Assembly (NCBI RefSeq): GCF_023101765.2
Contig: NC_064217.1
Coordinates: 8,157,788 to 8,221,787, forward strand
Length of the DNA: 64,000 nucleotides
Source of the DNA: Spodoptera frugiperda
Taxonomy: Eukaryota; Arthropoda; Insecta; Lepidoptera; Noctuidae
Direction of reading: 5' to 3'
The notes beneath the pieces were generated by a model. It was not told the origin of the DNA, did not search any database, and was given only the letters and a program-made list of their open reading frames with translations. Both the position numbers and the translations under genes were made by a program. Shown here in pieces: positions 34,575 to 47,900 of this stretch; within the stretch, counting starts at the first letter, position 1; every line of letters starts with the position of its first letter.

Positions 34575-36079
34575 TCTTTATATAGTTATAGCAAAAGCTG
34601 GATAGGACTTGTATGATCACTTTGAAAATTAATAGATTCACAACACCATGACATTACCAAGAGCTCATTGTAGAAGTAATTAATAATTACTATCAATTAT
34701 GAAGCAGCTCGTCACAAGCGCATATTCGCATACATGGATAATCGCGTACGTCCCAGTTAATTACAATATGCGTTAGTCGACGATTAATTATGTCGTATTA
34801 ATTAATCCGTCGTATCTCGCGGGTAAAGTAAATGTGAACAGTATCTACGAGTATATTGGATGGTAATTTAATTCGCTTTATGAATTTTGGTAATGAATAG
34901 TTAATTATTATGGTGTTGGTATTGTTTTGTTTTGAGAAAAATATTAATGTCATCTTTATTAGAGTATGTGGAAACTGGTATTGTTGGACTTACTTAAACA
35001 TCAAGGGCCTGTGATAGTCAACATATATTAGAGGGTTTGCTTTGGTTCAATTGAAACTGCATTAAGTCATATTATTTGTTACAATTTAGATTCAGTAAAT
35101 TGAAAAAGCCAATGATTTGGCAATAACTAGAATACGAAAACAAGTACAAAGAATTCCGATGCTGATTCGGCGGAAAGGCCAGAAGAAAAAGTAAATTGGC
35201 ATTCCTAGGTAGGTACCTTCTCAACGTTGAAAACTTCAGAACGTTGGAACTTCACACACATTTTATTACGTTAAGTAACTTAAAGGTCTACTCTACTCCA
35301 TTCTATTTCTACCTTCCACGTTTAATTCTGCGTACTCATGTTTATTGTTAAAGAGGGCGCCACTCGCGCATAAAGCTCACTAGAATAGTAAAGTCTGTAT
35401 TGTATTTTCACGTTACTTGACAAACGTACTTCACAGATGAAATATGAATAGGCAAAGGGAGATGGGGTGAAATTTTATGAGGCTCCAGCAAAATATATCA
35501 CCGCACTTGTAATATACTTTTGGTATAAACAAATAAAATATGTGGGAGATGAACTTTCCCTGATAATAATATCGCTTCGTGAACACTTGTGTATTCGCTT
35601 TCCGTGTCAATTTTATGGAAAATAACCTTTATTTTCTTTTTCATTGGAAGGAAATTGCGTGTAAAAGTATATTATTATGATTTTCTATTTATTTTTATTC
35701 ATATGGACCTCTTAATAAATAGGTTATAGTGGTAATATGTTATTTTTTTGTTATAACTGTCGTGAGACATGTACATTAATGGAAAAAAGCTCTACTAGTT
35801 TCGAGTTTTTAATTTAATACTGTTAAAAATATTTTGTTATTTATTTTAAATCATTCATTCGGTAAGTAATACTAAAGTATGATTATATGCATAAAATATT
35901 CTTCTCCAAAAAATATACAACGACATTTTTTATTAATCTTTTCTATTCTTCTGGGAAAAGAATACTGACCTAATTTTTTTCAAAGAAAGGTGAGTAAAGA
36001 ATAACTCTCGGAGTTCATTGGACTTTAAGAACAATGAATTCAATGTGATCCTGTTAATTAAATTTTATGGAAATTCTTG
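34575..36079. other. No gene seen
   Basis: AT-rich DNA; no supported ORF, promoter or family member. Confidence 0.55.
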
Positions 36080-36160
36080 TAGTTATACTTATTTGACGTT
36101 CAAAAGAGCCTTCCTGGTCTATTTGAAATAAATAATTTTGACTTTGACTTTGACTTTATT
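36080..36160 (+). repeat. LINE 3' terminus with TTTGAC microsatellite tail
   Basis: ATTTGACGTTCAAAAGAGCC, TTCCTGGTCTATTTGAAATA and AATAATTTTGAC, followed by repeated TTTGAC, is the characteristic end of CR1/Jockey-type LINEs in insects. Only about 80 bases are recognisable, so this is a strongly 5'-truncated copy. It points rightward on the + strand. Confidence 0.75.
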
Positions 36161-36741
36161 CCTGAACCGTACAAGATTTTATTATGAAAAATGTGTACTT
36201 GATCCTTAGGTATTCTTATTGCTTTTATAAGGATCATAAAACTCTATAGGCCTACATCGTAAATCGTTATAATATAAAAAAAATGCCCATTCTTCAGGGT
36301 ACCGTCGCCAACAGTAGTGCAAAGTGCAAAGTGGGCCAATTCAACACAATTTATGATATGGCTCGCTGCCTTCGTTTATGGTTTTACAGCATATTTATCG
36401 TTTTACGACATAATGGGGGCGGTTTATGATAATTCCTGAGTTCTCCCCGATATACGAGATGGATGTCCTCGTGTTTAATATTGTTCGTCTCGCCATTATC
36501 GGCTGTCCTTCAAAAGAAGCGCTGTAAAAGGGTGGAGTAATGTCGTGTTGGAGGTTAAGGAAATCCCTTCTAAAACATAGGGTTGCGGTATCTATACCTA
36601 CCAATTACCAATGGGACCTTTTCCAAGTTACATATATTAAACTACTTTTCTTAAATTCATTGGTTTATCTAGCTAAATATTCCTGAATGTAAGATAGAAT
36701 TGATGTAATATAATAAACTGGTATTTGGTAAGAGCTATAAT
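36161..36741. other. No gene seen
   Basis: The 69-codon - strand ORF at 36395-36604 has no supporting context; nothing else is seen. Confidence 0.5.
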
Positions 36742-36790
36742 TAGAGATGAGCGATTTTTGAATATTTATCCGATACATCGCCCATCTCTA
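36742..36790. repeat. Small inverted repeat, 13 of 14 paired
   Basis: TAGAGATGAGCGAT (36742-36755) and ATCGCCCATCTCTA (36777-36790) are reverse complements except for one position, with a 21-base AT-rich spacer. The spacing suggests a miniature inverted-repeat element. Confidence 0.6.
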
Positions 36791-36810
36791 GTGGTGATTC
36801 ATGATTAATT

Positions 36811-36875
36811 AGTCCTCCTCAGTGTGGGAGAAAGCCTTCCAACAGCGGGGCGGGTTATAATGTCTGGAGGACCCC
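36811..36875 (+). repeat. Possible RTE-like LINE remnant
   Basis: CTCCTCAGTGTGGGAGAAAG, CCTTCCAACAGCGGGGCGGG and TTATAATGTCTGG resemble the decayed 3' end of insect RTE-type LINEs, where a TGTGGGAG...GCCTT...CAGCAGTGGGA order is common. Only this short block is recognisable. Confidence 0.4.
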
Positions 36876-37721
36876 ATTAATTTACAATACTGAACCTAAC
36901 CTAAAGTGCTACAAGCTCTTCAAGACAATTTAGTAGCCCATATTAATTCTACTACAACCACAAATTGCAACCGATTTATTAAAGCCATTGTACAACATAG
37001 TCCACATTTATTCTAAACTAGCTTTTGCCCGCGACTTCGTTCGCGTGGAATAGTGACTTCCGGCAAATTTTTGGTTTTAACCACATAGTTCCCGATCTCG
37101 CGGGATCTCTTCAAAAATGAGATGTGGAAGATATTCCAGGGAACTCTTCAAAAATCAACATAATGAGCTCTGCGTTTGAATTTAATAGATGTATACTCAC
37201 TTAGGGCATTGAAAAAATAGTTTAATAAAAACGGACTTAAACTAACTTAAAACTAAAGAAAGCTACGAATTACGAATTTATAACAATTAAAAAAGAAACT
37301 ATATTACAACCTATCCTCTATGCTATAATAACCAAGCTTAAACTAAATAATTGAAAAGAAACGACTTAAATCTAATCTAATTAAAAAAAAAATTAGACTT
37401 AGGTACAATTTTATTAAAAAAACTAACTACAGTAACTACTAATAATCGATATCAAACTAAACCTACGTTAAATAGTTTAACCAAAAAACCAGGAAAACCC
37501 AACAAATAAACTTATTAATTGACAAATACAACGAAACCAATTTAGAATATACGAAACAGCAGGACCACTACAGCCAAATAATCATACGACTGATAATACA
37601 CTTTTTCTACGATAGTACCGAAGCGCTCGGCCGATACCCAACCAAATGAATGTAACGAAACCATAGCGCGATCTATTTCGATCCCAACGCCATCTATCGA
37701 GGATAAAGACAACTTGGATTA

Positions 37722-38016
37722 TTTATTTATACTCCGTTCGGGCATTTTCTTTGTACTAAAAGTTTAATTATATTGATATTATTTTTTTCATACCTTTTTA
37801 CTATTTATTTACTTTTTTTCGATGAATTAAAACAATAACATGAACCGAAGTCGTGTAACGATCGACGTAGAATTATCTATACTCCGTTAGAGCATTTTCT
37901 TTGTACTAAATGTTTTATTATATTGATATTATTTTTTTCATACCTTTTTACTATTTATTTACTTTTTTTCGATAAATTAAAACAATAACATGAACCGAAG
38001 TCGTGTAACGATCGAC
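37722..38016. repeat. Two-copy tandem duplication, 150-bp period
   Basis: Copy 1 (about 37722-37866) and copy 2 (about 37872-38016) both run from ACTCCGTT through GCATTTTCTTTGTACTAAA to GTCGTGTAACGATCGAC. By hand I count about 5 differences in the 136 comparable bases from 37731 and 37881. The low divergence means the duplication is younger than the host element. Confidence 0.85.
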
Positions 38017-38315
38017 ATATTTTTATTTCTTTCTTTCTTATTTTTATTTTTTGATTTTTGAAATAAAAATATATCTATGTCCTTTCCAAGGTTCTAAACT
38101 ATATCTGTACCAAATTTCAACCAAATCCGTCAAATAGTTGCGGAGATTAATGGTATAAGCATAGAATGTTCGACGTGATTCTTTAATTTGACATAACTTT
38201 TTTATTTATGAACCGATTGACATGAAACAAACACTAAATGTAAATTTAAGCATCCCACAATATATTCGTGAAAACCGCATCCAACTCGGATCAGCCGTTT
38301 CTGAGATTAGCGCGC

Positions 38316-38370
38316 ACAGACGAACAGACAAACAGACAAACAGACAAACAGACAAACAGACAAAAAAAAA
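38316..38370. repeat. CAGACAAA octamer microsatellite
   Basis: About five head-to-tail units of CAGACAAA, ending in an A-run. This sits where RTE-like elements usually carry a simple repeat at their 3' end. It is not a CRISPR array: there are no unique spacers. Confidence 0.85.
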
Positions 38371-38484
38371 GTTAATTACATTTTTGGGTTCGACATCGAC
38401 ATAACAATAACCCCTGCTATTTTTTTTATTTTTATTTTCAATGTACAGACAGCACTTTTCTACGATTTTATTATATGTATAGAT

Positions 38485-41400
38485 AAACACAAGTGTTTAT
38501 GCACGGCTTAACTTAATACCCAAATCATTAGAATTTAACTAAAGTGGGGGATCGTTTTGAGTATCCCCCGTTAACAGGACATTTAGTACTTACATACACA
38601 TCTGATTCAAATTCTACTAATTAGAAATGATACACATCCATTGCTGCGTGGTTACCATCGTTCAAAATATCGTGACTAACAAAAATAGCAATGGATATCT
38701 AAATACATGTTGGTGGTAAAGTAACAATTCTGGTTTGGATATATTGGTACAGTTGCAGAGTTGTAATAACGTTTCCGCTCTTTACCCCAATGTTTGCCGA
38801 GCCAATGCAAACACGAGAGATTGTATAGGAACCTTTATGTTTATGTAATTTTCGGGTTTCGTGTATATTTTTGATGTCGGTTTTATGCCCACGGATGATG
38901 GATTAAAGTTTCATATCGTTGGTATAGGTGCTAATGCTCGAATAAAATACACTCGTTCTGTTTGTTAAGTGTTCTGATTTTGGAATGTAATGAGTTCTGT
39001 GGTGAAAAATATTTTGTGATATAAAGCTTTCGTGAGAGTAATATTTCTAGGTAAAATTTTACTTTTAGAATAAAATCATGTATACAGTATGGAGATCACT
39101 CATATGACTTAAACGAAACTATGAATGTTACTAGTCCACATAAGCATAATACAACTAAATATTTCATCGAAAACCAAGAATTATTATTTGTTCAAAGTAG
39201 CTCATAGAGAATAATGCTATTTTTGGCTTAGGTAACTACTGGGCCTATTTCGCTCATTTTTCAGCTAAGATTTTAACAAATATGTGGTTTAAATTAAGTC
39301 ATAAAAAATTACCTCATACGGTATAGTTGAAACGAGGTTTGGTCCAGTTATTCATTTTGACTCGGTACTATGATTCGAGTTCTGGCTACTCATAAATAAA
39401 TACCAAAACTATAATTACAATGTCATTACTATAAAGTTATGCTAGTACATGGGTGGTAGTTCTGATTCTAAATAAATTCAACAAATATGAAATTGTAATA
39501 ACTGTAATATCCAATCGTAATTTAAATTAAAAACCAATGACTATATTTTAAATACCAATTTACCCAAGCTAGATTTATTTCTTCATTTCCTTCCAATAAA
39601 ATTTTAATGCATCTAGCAGTACCTAAGTCTAGTACTCGTAGGTGTCTGTAAAATATATTATTTAGAAGCCGACTATCTAGACTCTTGTGTTTGAATAAAA
39701 CATTTTACTGTTATTTCTGTGCTACCAACTTGCTATGCCTTTGCTTATTTTATTAGGAGAACTTGTATAGTTTCATTATTTATGTACCTATTATAGGAAT
39801 TCATTGACAATTATATAAAAATGTGTTTCCGTTCTCAATCATACCTTTAGGTGTGGCTTTATAGGAGATTTTAAAGTGCTTAGGCTGATTAAAAAAAGTT
39901 AAGTATAGTCTTAATGCAGACGTTTCAAATAGTGATCTATTCTACCCATATAAAGCAGAATCGCAGATATGAATGAGACTGCATCCTCAGCAAAGTCTCA
40001 TTACTCAAATATGTAAACATAAATAAACAAGTGAAATGGATATTTCCTCAACATTCCATACTTACATATCTTCAAGTTGATGCCATCGCGCTGAGAGCAA
40101 CCTGTTTGATATATTTGCGGAACATGATAATGTTTGTTTGTTGCTCCCGTGCAAACCGAAATAAATGAGTTTGTCGTGTAACACTATACGTTGTTTGAAC
40201 CGAAACGTCTTTATTTGACGGCCGATCAAATGTTCCGGTTTAATGTTTGTCTGCCAGCAGTTGGATTTCAATCAGGAATTTAATGATGTGGATTTAAGGC
40301 AGTCTGGTACATACTAAAAAGAACGTGGTACTGTTTGCCAAAACAATGTTTGATGTTGAAACTCAAGGTATCTATTTCTATATCATCTGATCTACAAATA
40401 TAATTAAGAAAATGTGTGTTGTTAATGTTATAGCTAACCAATTTTTGGACAAAACAATATAAGAAAAAGTAACCAAAGAATAGACCTCCTTAAATATCAG
40501 ATAAGCTATTTTCATCCACATCTTAAGTAACTATCTACACGTGTATGATAAAATATGTAGTAAAAAGGTCTTCATTGAATCCCGAGTTATGACACATACA
40601 TAATAAATTCATCCCATTCTTTGTTGGGAAGGTAATGAGGTCACAGTGCCTATCAATGCTAGTACCTGACATTTGACCTAATGCCTGTGTCTAGACGAGA
40701 CTGGGTGTCTCGCGTGCGATACTAAAATGAGAAGGCACGACATAGGCGAGAAATGTAATTTCACACCGTCACGATGGGTGAAATTCCATGGGAAATTGTT
40801 TCATTTTAAAACATCATTGTTTGTGACATACATTTCACTTAGACTGTACTTGTGTTGTGTATCACTATTGTATTTGTATTGTATCAGGATTGTTATCTGC
40901 TGCAAAGTCCGATGTTACCAAGAGATATCTGGAGATTAATATGAGCTCTTGGTTGTTATGCTTTTGTTTTGCATTCGAGATTATTTGACGTGATCTCCTA
41001 TGATCGGTATCAGGGTATTTTCATTCACTTACAAATTATAATTATTTACACATTAGATTAGTACCGTAGGTAATTGGTTATAAGTAAAGGACTGGTAGTC
41101 ATTTTCTGTAGAATTTTAAACCTTTTAGTTGCGAAAATGCTAGGAATTGACTTCCAGAATGGCATAATCATCAATATTATTGAAGAAAAAAAGAAAGCAA
41201 AAAGTTTTTTAGCATCTGAAATGCTATGAAATGATAACAGGAATAATAATAATGTACGTGTACATCATGTTTCTATTATAAGTAAGGTAAAGTGGTATAT
41301 TCATTTCTCGAGTAAGAATAGAGAGAAACGAATAGCTTAAACATTGAAGAATGTGAAACAGTTGTATGTTCAGCAAATAATATATAGTACTCCATTTAAA

Positions 41401-41680
41401 AGTAAATAAAAATCCCGTAAGGTGACGATAAAATCTAAAGCCGTGAAGTTGAATGAGCGGTTTCTCTAACCGTAAACTTGAACAACAATGTTAAAGTTAA
41501 GTAAGTGTTAGGTAAGATAGGTATTAACATAAAGACGATTGTACACTAGCAGTTCAATGTCAGTATTGACCACGTGCATATACTTTCGAAGTAGCGTTAC
41601 TTGTTCGCGTGACCATACAATGACCAGAGGTTTTAGTACGAATTTGTTTTACGTTAGATCGAAAAGAGATATCGTGCAAC
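38485..41680. other. No gene seen over 3.2 kb
   Basis: AT-rich DNA. The 70-codon ORF at 40727-40939 and 69-codon - strand ORF at 40062-40271 have no supporting context. Probably intron. Confidence 0.55.
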
Positions 41681-41780
41681 GTTCTGATTGGTTAGTTCAA
41701 TGTTCTGATTAGTTGATTCAGTATTCTGATTGATTGGTTCTTTCGCACTGGCCAATCACAGCGCCTAACTCGTTCTCGTT
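41681..41780 (+). repeat. Triplicated 21-bp CCAAT-like repeat and related element
   Basis: Three imperfect copies of GTTCTGATTGGTTAGTTCAA-like sequence start at 41681, 41702 and 41723, a period of exactly 21. They are followed by CACTGGCCAATCACAGCGCC. The GATTGGTT...GGCCAAT arrangement matches the element at 1492-1555. The ORFs around 41692-42091 begin inside this repeat and are not credible genes. Confidence 0.65.
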
Positions 41781-44759
41781 TCGTTTTGTTCAACGTAAAG
41801 CTAACTTGTACTAAGGGTACAGATAACGATAAATTCCAATTGAATAAAGAATTTGACGCCTTTTTATGTGAGTGTAGGAAAATTGAAGAAAAAGTTAATA
41901 CAATACAAAATACTACAAAGTACGCTATAAACGTACAGAGGACACCAATAAATATGTTTGTGTTTGTCACAGAAATGTGTTTTATTAGATTGTGTCCGAT
42001 TGTCTCGTTGATTAAATCTGATCAAGGTAATATATTTCGAGGCTTCCCTAGACGCTGTCACTGTAGCCACGCATCATCATCATTCTCGTAAAACATTATT
42101 ATGTTGTTAAAACCCACTTACTTCTAAGATATACCACTTGTAAATTATTTGTAAAACATTTTTATTCAACGACGACATGTACTGCAACAATTGCTATGTA
42201 CATAATTACCTTTAATAAAGGTAGAAGATAAGTTTATTGCTTACCGAGGTTATCAAATAAGTTATCAGACATGACCTCTTTAGTTTTATTTTTATATTGC
42301 CGTTTCATTGTAATTTATATTGCATAAACATACATCTCGAGACAGAACAAATACGCACTCAAGGTCTTGATGAAAGCCATTTAAAATTAATCGATTATGA
42401 TGAGTAATCGAGTAAGCGCCATGAGTTGCATTTGGCAAGTAAAATTGATGATCGATTATCACACATTGTTTTGTTCTTTTGTGTACATTTGTGTATTTGT
42501 GTGTCCGATGTAAATTGATGATTTCATAATTAACTTAATTTGTTTTTGCGAGAAAATTTAAATTAGTCGTGACTTTAGTTTTCTCACGATCGAAGAAAAA
42601 GGCTCAAATACGATGATCAAGATTTAGAAATTGAACTTGGACATCTAGAAAAAATATTAATAAGTATTATTTTAATGAATCATTTTCTTATCAAATACAT
42701 TGTGTAGTTGATAGACCTTTCGTCACTGATAACGTAGCTGGGGATTTTGCGTCGTAATCAGAGAACGCTGGCTGCTACTAGAAAACACTTTTATATTTTT
42801 TAAAGTCCTAATCCAATTTGATTTCTTTAACAGACATTGTATTTTAAAAATGTTCTAGTTTCCCACACCAGTGCCTCTAGCCAATTGTCTCTTTAGCGTT
42901 GGTCGACAGAGAGAGTAGAAAACTCAATGTATGGGGATGACAATGACAAGTGTCAAAATTTATGTCAATCCCGTACAATTTAGTTTTATATTCTACAAGT
43001 AGACATGCGCTAAATGCCATTTGGCTAAAGGCTCTGATGAGAAACAAATAGTACTGGGTATAATCAGCGATAATTAAGAAATTTAACTTCTCCTAATGAT
43101 ATTTAAATCTTAGTAAACACAAGTTCACATAAGTATATTTTTAGTAAAACCCCAACACCATTTTTTCTGACCAACCAACCTGCATATAACCAACAAGTTC
43201 ACAGCACATCACAAAATAAAATAAAAAAGTGTCTACACTCTACAATCTACAATAAATCTTGCTGGCACATAATTTTTTGTAGAAAAATAAAATGTTCTTA
43301 CAGTATACAGTTCTGCATGTGCATTATATCAGCCGGCGTCGTCGTAACAAGCTGTTGCGACGATTGCAAGAACGTGACCTCCATTCGAGGACTGCTTTAC
43401 TTATAAACACGGGCCAATTATATCTATGTATTTATGTTTCTTAATGCTTTGAATTACGTGTGGAATCGCTGTTTTTCCTATATTTCTATAATGTGTAATT
43501 TAACTTAGATTATTGTTAGGAAATGCTACTGCAGCTATTTGTTTACCTTCTGGTGTGTTGTGAAATTTTTGTTGATTGTTCTAATCTAGTGTTTTTGGTT
43601 TAACTTCACCACTTTAATTTATTTTTCTTTCCTGATTTGGTTTTCTATTAGTATTTAGTTTTGGATTTACCAGACTTTTTAAGTCATTAGTTAGGGTCAT
43701 CACATCTGATGTAGTGCCATGTGTGAGGTATATGTGTATAACCCACAATATTTGTCCATGATAATCATCAACAATTAGTTAACAAAAATGGTTCAAAAAC
43801 TCTTGAGCAAAATCGTTTCGATTTGATTCTGTAGGTACGGTATCTGTCTTCTATTCGTGAATCACAAGTTTCCGCAACACGAATTACATTTTTTTTCATA
43901 ATAAAGTGACACAATGTCAAAACTGCCACACGAAATAGTTCTGAGAGACGCTGGGCCATTGTGTTGTGACAATGTTCACTTTCATTCAACCCATATGTGT
44001 CATTGTAGTGAAAGTGAGGAATATTGAGATATGAAAGTATTATCCAGCCATGGTATTGTTATTATTTAGTACCGTTTCTGGTCTGGTTGAGTTTTCTAGT
44101 AAGTTTTTAATGTGGTGAATGCGTTTTGGTAATGAATCAAATTGTTATGGCATGTGATATTAATTATTATTTTGTTCTTGCCCATAAAAGAACTAACAAT
44201 AGTAAAAATTATGATCACCAATGACTCCAATGTCAAAAACTCAAAAACTAATAAAAAGTATGAAAAATACCTTAAAATAAAATGCGTAAAATTTTGGGCC
44301 AAACACAAACCCGTAAAAACGCTAGATATGTCAAAAAAATATATCGTACGCCAAACTTTAATAAACACTCAAAAATAATTTCACAACTCCAAAATAAACG
44401 TCAATCTCTTTAGCAAATCATAAAGATGGACCGTAAAGTAATTCCCCTTCCGAGATTAAAAATCAGACAGTATTTATGGGCTCAGAGCAATTTTAAATCT
44501 CCTTATCTTCACCAGCCAGGTGTAAAACCCGAACTGTTAGCTTTTGCTATAGGCGATGTTGCAACACAATCACGATCGACCTTGTCTCTACATTTATTGC
44601 CATCCTTTTCTAACAGACCAGTTGTTTACCTGGAAAGTTGAGCTACACCTTCAGTGTTATCACTAAAACTGTTATTATTTAGTGGGATATAAGCGGGAAA
44701 TGCACTGAGGATTTTTAAAAGGGTATGTATGCAGGAATTATGAAGGGATGTAGATCCGG
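41781..44759. other. No gene seen
   Basis: AT-rich DNA with a few overlapping ORFs of 70-100 codons (41786-42091, 43768-43989, 44096-44378, 44426-44641), none with a recognisable protein or splice-site pairing. An imperfect palindrome lies near 42930-42970 (GGGATGACAATGACAAGTGT and its partial complement). Confidence 0.45.
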
Positions 44760-44769
44760 ACATGCGTAC

Positions 44770-44955
44770 TGGAGTGGGACGGCGACAGCCGGGCATCGGC
44801 AGTCTACGTTAGTTGTTGGCCGGTCGCCGCGCCGTGCGTTGTGTTGCTCGCGTCCACCCAACCGTTTCGATACAGTACACATATCAAATTTCACGCGAAA
44901 ATTTGATATCGTCGTCGTTTTGTGAAGTGTTTTGAAAAAGTTCGCGCGTTTACCG
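44770..44955 (+). promoter_or_regulatory. CpG-rich candidate promoter with leader exon
   Basis: GGGACGGCGACAGCCGGGCA leads to GGCAGTCT, which matches the insect initiator at five of six positions (A+1 at 44801). CpG-rich leader sequence (GTCGCCGCGCCGTGCG) and AT-rich 5'-UTR-like sequence follow (CACGCGAAAATTTGATATCG). A donor is possible at TACCG|GTAAAT (GT at 44956), which would join a noncoding first exon to the acceptor at 55877. No DPE at +28. The 66-codon ORF here does not look translated. Confidence 0.35.
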
Positions 44956-47900
44956 GTAAATGTTTCAAGTTAATCCAACTTTAGAAGTTTATTAGAGTTT
45001 GTGCTTGGAATTATATTTTTTGCGCCCCTGTGTTTTGTTGCTCAGTGATATGTTTGCAACTGTTTTGTTTTTGTAGTACGTATCTTTTATTTTTATTAAT
45101 TATAGTTAAGTAGTTGTTGATATTTTTCCTTTTATTCTTTAATTCCTTTCCTATATTGTTTCTAAATGATATCACCGACAGAGTTGCTTTATCGCTACTG
45201 ATAAGTCTTATCTACAACTTAGTACGTTGTTCTATGCATTAGCAAGAATTGCACATTTAGGACACACCAGCTACCACTAATAACCGTTACAATAATTTAC
45301 TTTTACAACTTGATTAATGTTTAATCAAATACTTTATTGTGGAAATTAGAAAGTGGAAACCTTTGAATGAAAAGTTCATCGAACCGATATTTAATGTTGT
45401 AAACTGATCCATTACGACAATGCAATCAAGCGTTATTATTATATTGTTTGTCTACGCATCATTTCATTCACATTATAAGGCAATCAGAGTGATATATTCC
45501 TCATTGCAGTAGCATATCAACCGGTTTGTTTTGTTTTGAATGTTAATAAATTGAATGTTATCGACCGTTGGAACAAGTAGACACGCGTTGAGATGACTGT
45601 CTTTATTGTGAATCACCGACTGTATGAAATGCGAAAGACAAAGAAGGGATTTGAATATAAGGCGAGGGGGCCCTTGAAATTGATCGTCTGGTACACCCCA
45701 GCCTCTGGTTAACCGAACCCTTGGATGTAGCGTAGGCACACTTAATGCGGTACAAATTTGATTTTATACCTCGGTTTCTGTAACAGTTAGAGAATCGGCG
45801 AACTTGTTGAATTAAATTTCGAATGTAATAACTTGATTTAAGACCTAAGTTCGTGTAACTTTGTAATATTCTTATGTAATTAGAGATAAATTAATAAATT
45901 TAATTCACACAAAATTCTAATTAGCATCGTCTGACGCTAGACAAAACGATTGAACATGGGTATTAATTAAAATTGAGAAGCGTGTCCTCTCAGTTGTCTT
46001 GTTTATTAAGCTACTTAGTATGGAAAAAAATTATTTATTCAAGGATTAACTATTGAATTCTCACTTAATACATTTTTAAACGAGTTTGACAGGGTTGTGA
46101 GTCGGTAGGCGCGTGCCATATTATTATTCCAGTATCAGCAGCATTCGGTTGCCCATTGAAGCGGTAATTGCGCCCCGTAATGGTACAAGACCCTTTTTTC
46201 GGATCTGTCTCATTGTTGTCCATAGGGTGTAAGGTCGTTGACATTGGCCTTCCCCTTTATATTTCGGATTTGCAACGATATTTTTCATCGCATGTCAGAT
46301 TAACAATATATCATTTCTAATCGCTGTTTCGATTATTACTTCACAGTTTATTATCGTTATGAATGGTCATCGTAATCTCTCGTATTTGACAGTTTTCACG
46401 TTTCGTGTTGGCCATTCATTTATTTCTATTGTTTATAATATTAAAAATACCATTTTTAATACTTTTTATCGGATTAATGGCAGTTGCAATATACAATACA
46501 AGAACAATACCGGGATTTGTGATGTTTCACGAAAAAAACTTGGAAGCGTTTTTTTGTTTCGACTTTGGTTTTTGTAAGCCTAACGGTCTCGTGGAGTCTG
46601 GTCCCGCTGTTTCATTAAAAGAGATCCACCAATTAGCAATTGCTGAGTTTGTTTCACGTTCTTGTCGTTAGCTTTGTTAATTATTATTCTGTTGAGAAAA
46701 TAAAACAACTACTTGGTAGGTAAATTGTTAGAACTATTGTCACTACACTAGACTGTTTTCTGCATGTGCGAACAATGTTTTACTATACATTAACGTTTAC
46801 CTTGAGATAGAATCGTGAGAACTGCTGCACAATCACAGACGTTGAATATAGGTGCAACGCATTAACATAATATGCAAAATACGCAACAGAGTTGTTGTAG
46901 TAGGTACTTAATTCTTACGCACAATTGGCTACTCATGCGGTCACCGAACTATAATAAGACGTAAAGAACCAGCGAGTGATGACGTGAGCGTCACGCCTGG
47001 GGCGTAAAACTAAACTCTAATGAGAGCCACATTCTTTTCGCTACAATGATAGCTATTGACCAAAACAATGCGAACAGAGCGGTCGAAAACACCGTTAGAG
47101 AGCTGTGCAAGAGTTCAGTAGATATTCGTTGCATTAGTGAGGGCAACAATCTTTGATAACTCGCCGTGGATTGCGCAAGCGGCCTCCTTTTTGCACGTGT
47201 TCCCCTACAGTTCTGCAACGTTTTCCGGTTTTTAGGTGCAATACGTCTCTCTACGCATAAAATTACAATAGGTTCACAATTATGCTCGATAATTTATACT
47301 AACTTGGGCAAAGGTTACCGTAAAATAACCAGAGGCTATAACTTCAAGTCTGGTTGATGATTTGTGGCAAAACTAGTAATCATATTGTTAGTAAGTATTT
47401 CAAAATGAACTATGATATATTTAATATCTACTGAGTATCAGGTACAATAATGATGTTTGAGTAAAGACATTGAAGCTAACACAAATCGTTAATACTGCCT
47501 TGATTAAAACCTTCACCTATTTACTTGTTCCCACACTTTACTTTTCCATCTATTTGATCTGCCGCCCACTTGGTATGACTGTGCTCCTAAGAAGTATCAG
47601 TGTAGGTAGTGGCAGCAGGTATGTTTATCTACACTTGTAGTATACGTGCTAGTATCATCAGTAACCGTCGCAGGTCTATCCCGTAGGGGCGTTGCACCGG
47701 CGCCGCGATGGAATGTGCCCGATCGTGGTTACGAAATGCCGTGACTCCGCAATCGTGCCTCTCCACTAGAATACGCAATTATATTATATTTATCGAAATA
47801 TTTGTCTACACGAAATACTTTTTATGATACCTTTCATCTAAGTTACGTTTAAGTGGTAAACTAGAATTCTAACCGATTAATGGTTACACTAATTGGGTTT

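Larger units (their letters stand above)
37018..38484 (+). mobile_element. Unclassified ~1.5-kb dispersed element with LINE-like ends
   Basis: Starts CTAGCTTTTGCCCGCGACTT followed by CGTTCGCGTGGAA, the widespread lepidopteran CCCGCGACTTCG head. It ends with AAATTTCAACCAAATCCGTC, a CAGACAAA octamer array (38316-38370) and TTATTATATGTATAGAT. The interior has no ORF and contains a tandem duplication (37722-38016). The head and tail resemble RTE-like LINEs or their non-autonomous relatives, but there is no reverse transcriptase, so it cannot move by itself. It could also be several elements stacked end to end. Confidence 0.6.

Noticed and set aside
38316..38370. CRISPR-like array
   Set aside because: Pure CAGACAAA octamers with no spacers: a microsatellite in a retroposon tail.
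41786..42091. 101-codon ORF
   Set aside because: It begins beside the 21-bp repeat block, is overlapped by two opposite ORFs and lacks a GC3 shift or splice context.
44142..44378. 78-codon Lys/Ile/Asn-rich ORF
   Set aside because: Composition is what AT-rich noncoding DNA produces; the opposite strand is equally open.
46160..46215. SINE fragment (ATTGCGCCCCGTAATGG)
   Set aside because: A single short match to the SINE body without neighbouring blocks; not enough to call.
46405..46671. 88-codon ORF with a hydrophobic start resembling a signal peptide
   Set aside because: The hydrophobic run comes from T-rich sequence; the overlapping frame at 46359-46577 is equally open, and no exon boundary fits.
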